Assembly: GCA_003133265.1 (NCBI GenBank)
Contig: PKWQ01000029.1
Span: 1 to 18,046 of the forward strand
DNA length: 18,046 nucleotides
Direction: 5' to 3'
Origin: Acetobacteraceae bacterium
GTDB lineage: Bacteria; Pseudomonadota; Alphaproteobacteria; Acetobacterales; Acetobacteraceae
The notes under the pieces are model-generated. The model was given only the letters and a program-made list of their open reading frames with translations, ran no database searches and had not been told where the DNA came from. Position 1 is the stretch's first letter; every line of letters begins with the position of its first letter. This document shows positions 15,196 through 18,046 of the stretch, piece by piece. The position numbers and the translations under genes are program-made.

Positions 15196-15254
15196 GCCGC
15201 CCTCCCGAAACGCGAGAGGGGCGGGGAGGGGCGGCCGTTATGGATGCTCATCAT
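15192..15254 (-). CDS. Putative 20-aa leader peptide ahead of metE
   Basis: ATG 15254 (a second ATG follows at 15251) opens MMSIHNGRPSPPLSRFGRAA. Its TGA (15192-15194) overlaps the metE start as ATGA. A strong AGGAG lies five to six bases before it, better placed than anything for metE itself. The peptide has no Met or Cys run that would suggest classical attenuation. Its translation would pass through the hairpin that hides the metE ribosome site, so it may act as a coupling ORF. No protein function is claimed. Confidence 0.45.
   Translation of the reverse strand: MMSIHNGRPSPPLSRFGRAA
15197..15234 (-). promoter_or_regulatory. Hairpin covering the metE ribosome-binding site
   Basis: On the transcript CCGCCCCTCCC (from 15234-15224) can pair with GGGAGGGCGG (from 15206-15197), ten pairs with one bulged C. 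The right arm contains the metE Shine-Dalgarno and stops two bases before the ATG. Confidence 0.5.
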
Positions 15255-15299
15255 TTGTCTCCTGCACCGGGATACCCCACCAGACGGCGATAGGGTGGA

Positions 15300-15552
15300 C
15301 GACGACGGCAGGTCTCCTGGCTCGCGGGTCACGGCCTCATCGCGACGCATGCGAGAAGAACCCAACGCTATCGGCCCGGCCTTCCCGAACCCCGGAGGGT
15401 TCAGTGGCCTGCGTCGCTCCTTGACAGGAGCGGAACAGACGGGCCGCCGGCGCGCCGCTTACAGTTGTGGGGTCAGCCGCCGACTTGCCCCCGGAATGGC
15501 TCCAGCCGGGGCGCACGGCGTTCCCTTTTCACCCGCTCGCGCGGGACCATCG
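15300..15552 (-). promoter_or_regulatory. Cobalamin riboswitch upstream of metE
   Basis: The conserved elements appear in order on the minus strand: GCGGGTGAAAAGGGAA near the 5' end, CCACAACTGTAAGC in the core, then CACTG and GGGAAGGC, then GATGAGGCCGTGACCCGCGA, and the B12 box AGCCAGGAGACCTGCC at 15322-15307. Limits are approximate. The switch binds adenosylcobalamin-type ligands and would lower MetE production when B12 is plentiful. No U-tract terminator follows, and the leader ribosome site is about 45 bases downstream of the B12 box, so translational control is more likely. Confidence 0.93.
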
Positions 15553-15555
15553 AGA

Positions 15556-15588
15556 CATAAGCATATCTTTATGAGAAAGAATAGGCAA
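15556..15588 (-). promoter_or_regulatory. metE promoter with overlapping imperfect palindrome
   Basis: On the minus strand -35 TTGCCT (15583-15588) and -10 TATGCT (15560-15565) are 17 bases apart, just upstream of the riboswitch. An 18-bp imperfect palindrome, CATAAAGATATGCTTATG (15556-15573, 14 of 18 symmetric), covers the -10 box and is a good operator candidate for a methionine-pathway repressor. The regulator is not in this window. Confidence 0.55.
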
Positions 15589-15770
15589 TGCCTGTTGCCA
15601 CCGGCCCGCATGCGGCGCCCGAGCGCGGTCAATTTGTTTGGGCATAACCAGCCCGGCGCTGACGATCCGGCCGCGATTTTCGCATCGTCGACCAGGGGCG
15701 GGGCACCGGATACCCTATCGGGCACCAAGCGCGGTCGATGCGGCGCTGGTGGAGGTGGGCGGATGCGACC

Positions 15771-16427
15771 TCAGCCCGGCCAGCTGGATACGGTGATCCG
15801 GCGCGGATCTTCGGCGTGCTCGATCATCAGGCGCCGCACGCGATCCTGCCACAGCGCGCGGAAGCTCGCTTGCTCCGACGCATCCGCGGTGCCGGCCAGA
15901 ACCCGGCCGATCACGTCCGACATCGCCGGATCGGCCGACACCGCCGTATCCAGGCTGGCCTGCACGCCCGCGCCGGTGTCGCGCCGGCGGAAGCCGATCT
16001 GGCCGTCGATGTCCGCGCCGAACGCCAGCAGACCCCGCCGGCTGAACCGTCCGCCGATGCCCTTGAAGCCATCTTCCTGCGCCGCGCCGGTCAGCAGCGA
16101 CACCACCCGGGCAATCACGCCAGTGACGCCGTCGCTCATCTGTCCGCGCATATGCACCTCGATCTCGCCGCGCACCGGCCGGGCATCGCCATACAGCGCG
16201 TGGAGCGCGCGCAGCGTCAGCAGATAGGTTCCCGCCACGGTCGGACAGGAATGCCCGGCCAGCCGCACCGCGTCCACGTAGCGATAGGTAATGAGCCCGT
16301 CGCGGCTGGCACCGAGGAATGCCGCCAGCGGGTCGAACACGACCAGCGCCGGCGCGTCGTCGTAGAAGGCGGGATAGTCGTCCATCGGGCTCATCCCTGC
16401 TGCCTGTCGGGGTGCTGCGGTGCTCAT
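15771..16427 (-). CDS. FmdE-like protein, unknown function
   Basis: A 218-aa protein resembling the FmdE family, named after the formylmethanofuran dehydrogenase operon of methanogens but widespread elsewhere without a proven role. The family-like core is VRLAGHSCPTVAGTYLLTLR, with H59 and C61 as likely metal ligands, followed by GEIEVHMRG, GVTGVIARVVSLLTGA and GFKGIGGRF. No signal peptide or membrane segment is seen. The start at 16427 has GAGG nine bases upstream; Met12 or Met15 are alternatives. It diverges from the Crp/Fnr regulator with an NnrR box between them (76 bases from its start), so it should be induced by NO. A role in metal or cofactor handling for NO metabolism is inference. 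Confidence 0.65.
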   Translation of the reverse strand: MSTAAPRQAAGMSPMDDYPAFYDDAPALVVFDPLAAFLGASRDGLITYRYVDAVRLAGHSCPTVAGTYLLTLRALHALYGDARPVRGEIEVHMRGQMSDGVTGVIARVVSLLTGAAQEDGFKGIGGRFSRRGLLAFGADIDGQIGFRRRDTGAGVQASLDTAVSADPAMSDVIGRVLAGTADASEQASFRALWQDRVRRLMIEHAEDPRRITVSSWPG

Positions 16428-16502
16428 GATCCGGTGCCTCGTGGGGCTGGTGCCTGGGGATGGAACGGATGATCAGTCTGCCCGCTGCCGTCCTTCCGGT
16501 CT

Positions 16503-16516
16503 TTGCGCCGGCACAA
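16503..16516. promoter_or_regulatory. NnrR-type box between the fmdE-like and nnrR-like genes
   Basis: TTGCG-CCGG-CACAA fits the NnrR pattern TTGYG-N4-CRCAA in full. A further TTGCG half-site follows at 16518-16522. For the minus gene, a centre at -41.5 gives a start near 16468, 41 bases before the ATG; for the plus gene, near 16551, 17 bases before the ATG. It can therefore serve both directions. Confidence 0.75.
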
Positions 16517-16567
16517 ATTGCGCCAGCTCGCTTGCGAGGGCACGCCACCGCTCCTAATGAGGACGGC

Positions 16568-17290
16568 ATGACCAGGGCACTCGACCGTTCGACGATCGCC
16601 GGCGCAACGCTGTTCGAGGGGCTGGACACCAAGGCGCTCGACGATATCGCTCACGCCGCGAAGACCACGCGGCTCGTGGCCGGCTCGACGCTGTTCGAGC
16701 AGGACGACGAAGCGGCTGCCTTCTATATGATGATCGTCGGGCGCGTGAAGATAGCGCAGACCACGCCCGAGGGGCATCAGGTGGTGATCCGCTATATCGG
16801 CCCGCGCGATATGTTCGGCGCCGTGCCGCTGTTCACCCACTCGGCCTACCCGGCCTCCGCCGTCGCGGTGGTGGACAGCCTCGCCGCCCGTTGGGACAGC
16901 GCGATCACGCATCAGTTGATGGATCGCTATCCACTGCTTGTGGCCAACGCGCTGAAGATCGTCGGCCTGCGCCTGCAGGAGTTGCAGAACCGCTATCGCG
17001 AGCTGGCGACCGAACGGGTGGAGCAACGGGTGGCGCGGGCCATCCTGCGGCTGGTCCGCCAGTCCGGCAAGCCGGTGGAGGACGGTGTGCAGATCGAGTT
17101 CCCGCTGTCCCGCCAGGACATCGCGGAGATGACGGGTACCACGCTGCACACGGTCAGCCGGCTGCTGAGTTCCTGGGAGCAGAGCGGATTGCTGGATGGG
17201 GGGCGGATGCGCATCGTCCTGCGTAAGCCCCGCGCCCTCCTGGCCATAGCCGAGGATCTGCGGCCGACGGGCGTGCGCCCGCCTGAATAA
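16568..17290 (+). CDS. Crp/Fnr-family NO-responsive regulator (NnrR/Dnr type)
   Basis: A 240-aa transcription activator. An N-terminal cyclic-nucleotide-binding-like beta barrel (about residues 12-120, with FYMMIVGRVKIAQTTPEGHQ) is followed by a dimer helix and a C-terminal helix-turn-helix with RQDIAEMTGTTLHTVSRLLS. The protein has no cysteine at all, so it cannot carry the Fe-S cluster of Fnr; this fits NnrR/Dnr proteins, thought to sense NO through haem. The start at 16568 is preferred to an in-frame ATG at 16460 because the NnrR box lies between them and GAGGA precedes 16568. Autoregulation is likely. Its boxes stand before norC, the FmdE-like gene, itself and the DUF59 gene. Confidence 0.85.
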   Translation: MTRALDRSTIAGATLFEGLDTKALDDIAHAAKTTRLVAGSTLFEQDDEAAAFYMMIVGRVKIAQTTPEGHQVVIRYIGPRDMFGAVPLFTHSAYPASAVAVVDSLAARWDSAITHQLMDRYPLLVANALKIVGLRLQELQNRYRELATERVEQRVARAILRLVRQSGKPVEDGVQIEFPLSRQDIAEMTGTTLHTVSRLLSSWEQSGLLDGGRMRIVLRKPRALLAIAEDLRPTGVRPPE

Positions 17291-17300
17291 GGCTACTTGA

Positions 17301-17314
17301 TTGTGCTGGCACAA
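17301..17314 (+). promoter_or_regulatory. Perfect NnrR-type box upstream of the DUF59 gene
   Basis: TTGTG-CTGG-CACAA is a fully symmetric 14-mer ten bases after the regulator's stop codon. Centred at -41.5 it predicts a transcript start near 17349, 21 bases before the DUF59 ATG. It shows that the downstream pair has its own NO-inducible promoter. Confidence 0.75.
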
Positions 17315-17369
17315 AGACGCCGGGCCGTGGCCTCGCCAGGCTGTCCCTCGTCAGTGCGGAGCACGTGTT

Positions 17370-17711
17370 ATGACCACGGTTGAACAGTGCCAGACCCCGA
17401 CGATCGACGTGGAAGCGATCCGCGCCGCCTTGCACGAGGTGCTGGACCCTGAGATCGGCATCAACATCGTCGATCTGGGGCTGGTTTACGGCATTGATGT
17501 CCGCGACCGCGATGTGGTGGTGCGGATGACCATGACCACGCCATCCTGCCCGCTCAGTGGCTATCTCGCCGATGCGGTGGAAACGGCGATCCGCGATCGG
17601 TTTGCCAGCGTGGCGGGGATCGATGTCGACCTCGTCTGGGACCCGCCGTGGAGCCCCGCGATGATGTCTGAAGCGGCCCGGCGCCAGCTAGGCACCAGCG
17701 ACCGGCGGTAG
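17370..17711 (+). CDS. DUF59/MIP18-family protein (SufT/PaaD-like)
   Basis: A 113-aa protein of the DUF59 (MIP18, PaaD, SufT) family, members of which help mature Fe-S proteins. The signature is clear: LHEVLDPEIGINIVDLGLVY near 21-40, then MTMTTPSCPLSG with the conserved Cys60, and the C-terminal WDPPWSPAMMSEAAR. Length matches a stand-alone domain. GGAG lies eight bases before the ATG. It has its own NnrR box and precedes the DUF2249 gene by 52 bases. A plausible role is repair or loading of Fe-S clusters damaged by NO; this is inference from family and context. Confidence 0.85.
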   Translation: MTTVEQCQTPTIDVEAIRAALHEVLDPEIGINIVDLGLVYGIDVRDRDVVVRMTMTTPSCPLSGYLADAVETAIRDRFASVAGIDVDLVWDPPWSPAMMSEAARRQLGTSDRR

Positions 17712-17763
17712 CGCGGGGTTCTCCGCCATTGGCGGTTCCATTGCCAGAGAAAGGATAAAAGCC

Positions 17764-18018
17764 ATGTCGACAGCTCATGAAGCCGGAACCCAAGAGATCG
17801 TCATCGACGTGCGCACGATCGTGCCGCGCGAGCGCCATCCGCTGATCTTCAACACGTTCGGTGGACTCGCGCCCGGCCAGACGTTCCTGCTGGTCAACGA
17901 TCACGATCCGAAGCCGCTCTACTACCAGTTCAAGGCAGAGCACGAAGGTGCGTTCGACTGGACGTATCTGGAAGCCGGGCCGGAGGTCTGGCAGGTGCGC
18001 ATCGGCCGCACCGGCTGA
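17764..18018 (+). CDS. DUF2249 domain protein (second copy)
   Basis: An 84-aa single-domain DUF2249 protein. The classic pattern is present: IDVRTIVPRERHPLIFNTFG, then LLVNDHDPKPLYYQF and GPEVWQVRIGR at the end. The His-rich NDHDPKPL loop is the family hallmark; no Cys is present, so it is not a thiol sulfur carrier like TusA. AAAGGAT lies before the start. It is probably co-transcribed with the DUF59 gene from the NnrR box at 17301. DUF2249 proteins commonly sit by denitrification or hemerythrin-like genes, but their biochemistry is unsettled. The sequence after its stop (18019-18046) has an AGGAAA and GGAG that could serve a further gene beyond the window. Confidence 0.88.
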   Translation: MSTAHEAGTQEIVIDVRTIVPRERHPLIFNTFGGLAPGQTFLLVNDHDPKPLYYQFKAEHEGAFDWTYLEAGPEVWQVRIGRTG

Positions 18019-18046
18019 GCAGGAAATCGCGGAGAAGAGGTCCCGC

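Noticed and set aside
13444..16227. Plus-strand open frame of 927 codons opposite metE and beyond
   Set aside because: It runs antisense to metE, whose domains and zinc ligands are unmistakable, and through the riboswitch. The translation is Arg/His/Gln-rich with no domain, as expected from GC-rich codon bias.
16460..16567. N-terminal 36-codon extension of the Crp/Fnr regulator
   Set aside because: The NnrR box at 16503-16516 lies inside it, and a better ribosome site precedes ATG 16568, where the family's usual N-terminus begins.

Overview
The window is GC-rich with compact operons, and its gene families (cNorCBQD, NsrR, a Crp/Fnr regulator of NnrR/Dnr type, group III truncated haemoglobin, riboswitch-controlled MetE) suggest an alphaproteobacterium. 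Acetobacteraceae/Rhodospirillales is my tentative guess. No rRNA, tRNA or CRISPR array was seen.

Left part (1-3865): a mosaic of gene scraps around two intact genes, a DUF2249 protein (730-987) and an MFS transporter (1656-2912). About 180 bp is present twice (486-673 and 3416-3593). In the second copy it is joined directly to a decayed serine-recombinase fragment, so mobile-element activity has scrambled this end.

Centre-left (3866-6064): a tight minus-strand operon reading small 52-aa membrane protein > truncated haemoglobin > nsrR > 5-formyl-THF cyclo-ligase > PAS protein. Its promoter carries an NsrR-like operator over the -10 box, so it is probably an autoregulated nitric-oxide stress operon. 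A plus-strand aldehyde dehydrogenase (6296-7726) diverges from it.

Centre-right (8080-12809): norC-norB-norQ-norD on the minus strand encode the cytochrome c-type nitric oxide reductase and its AAA+/VWA maturation pair, behind an NnrR/FNR-like box. Then comes metE (12877-15195, minus), ended by a 16-bp hairpin and preceded by a cobalamin riboswitch, a 20-codon leader ORF and a hairpin covering its Shine-Dalgarno sequence.

Right end (15771-18018): an FmdE-like gene (minus) diverges from an nnrR/dnr-like regulator (plus), with a box TTGCG-N4-CACAA between them. A second perfect box, TTGTG-N4-CACAA, precedes a DUF59 (SufT/PaaD-like) gene and a second DUF2249 gene.

Taken together this is a nitric-oxide handling island with two regulatory branches. 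NsrR would control the haemoglobin operon. The Crp/Fnr regulator would control Nor, itself, and an FmdE/DUF59/DUF2249 set of unassigned role. No nitrite or nitrous oxide reductase gene is in the window, so whether this serves denitrification or only NO detoxification cannot be decided here.
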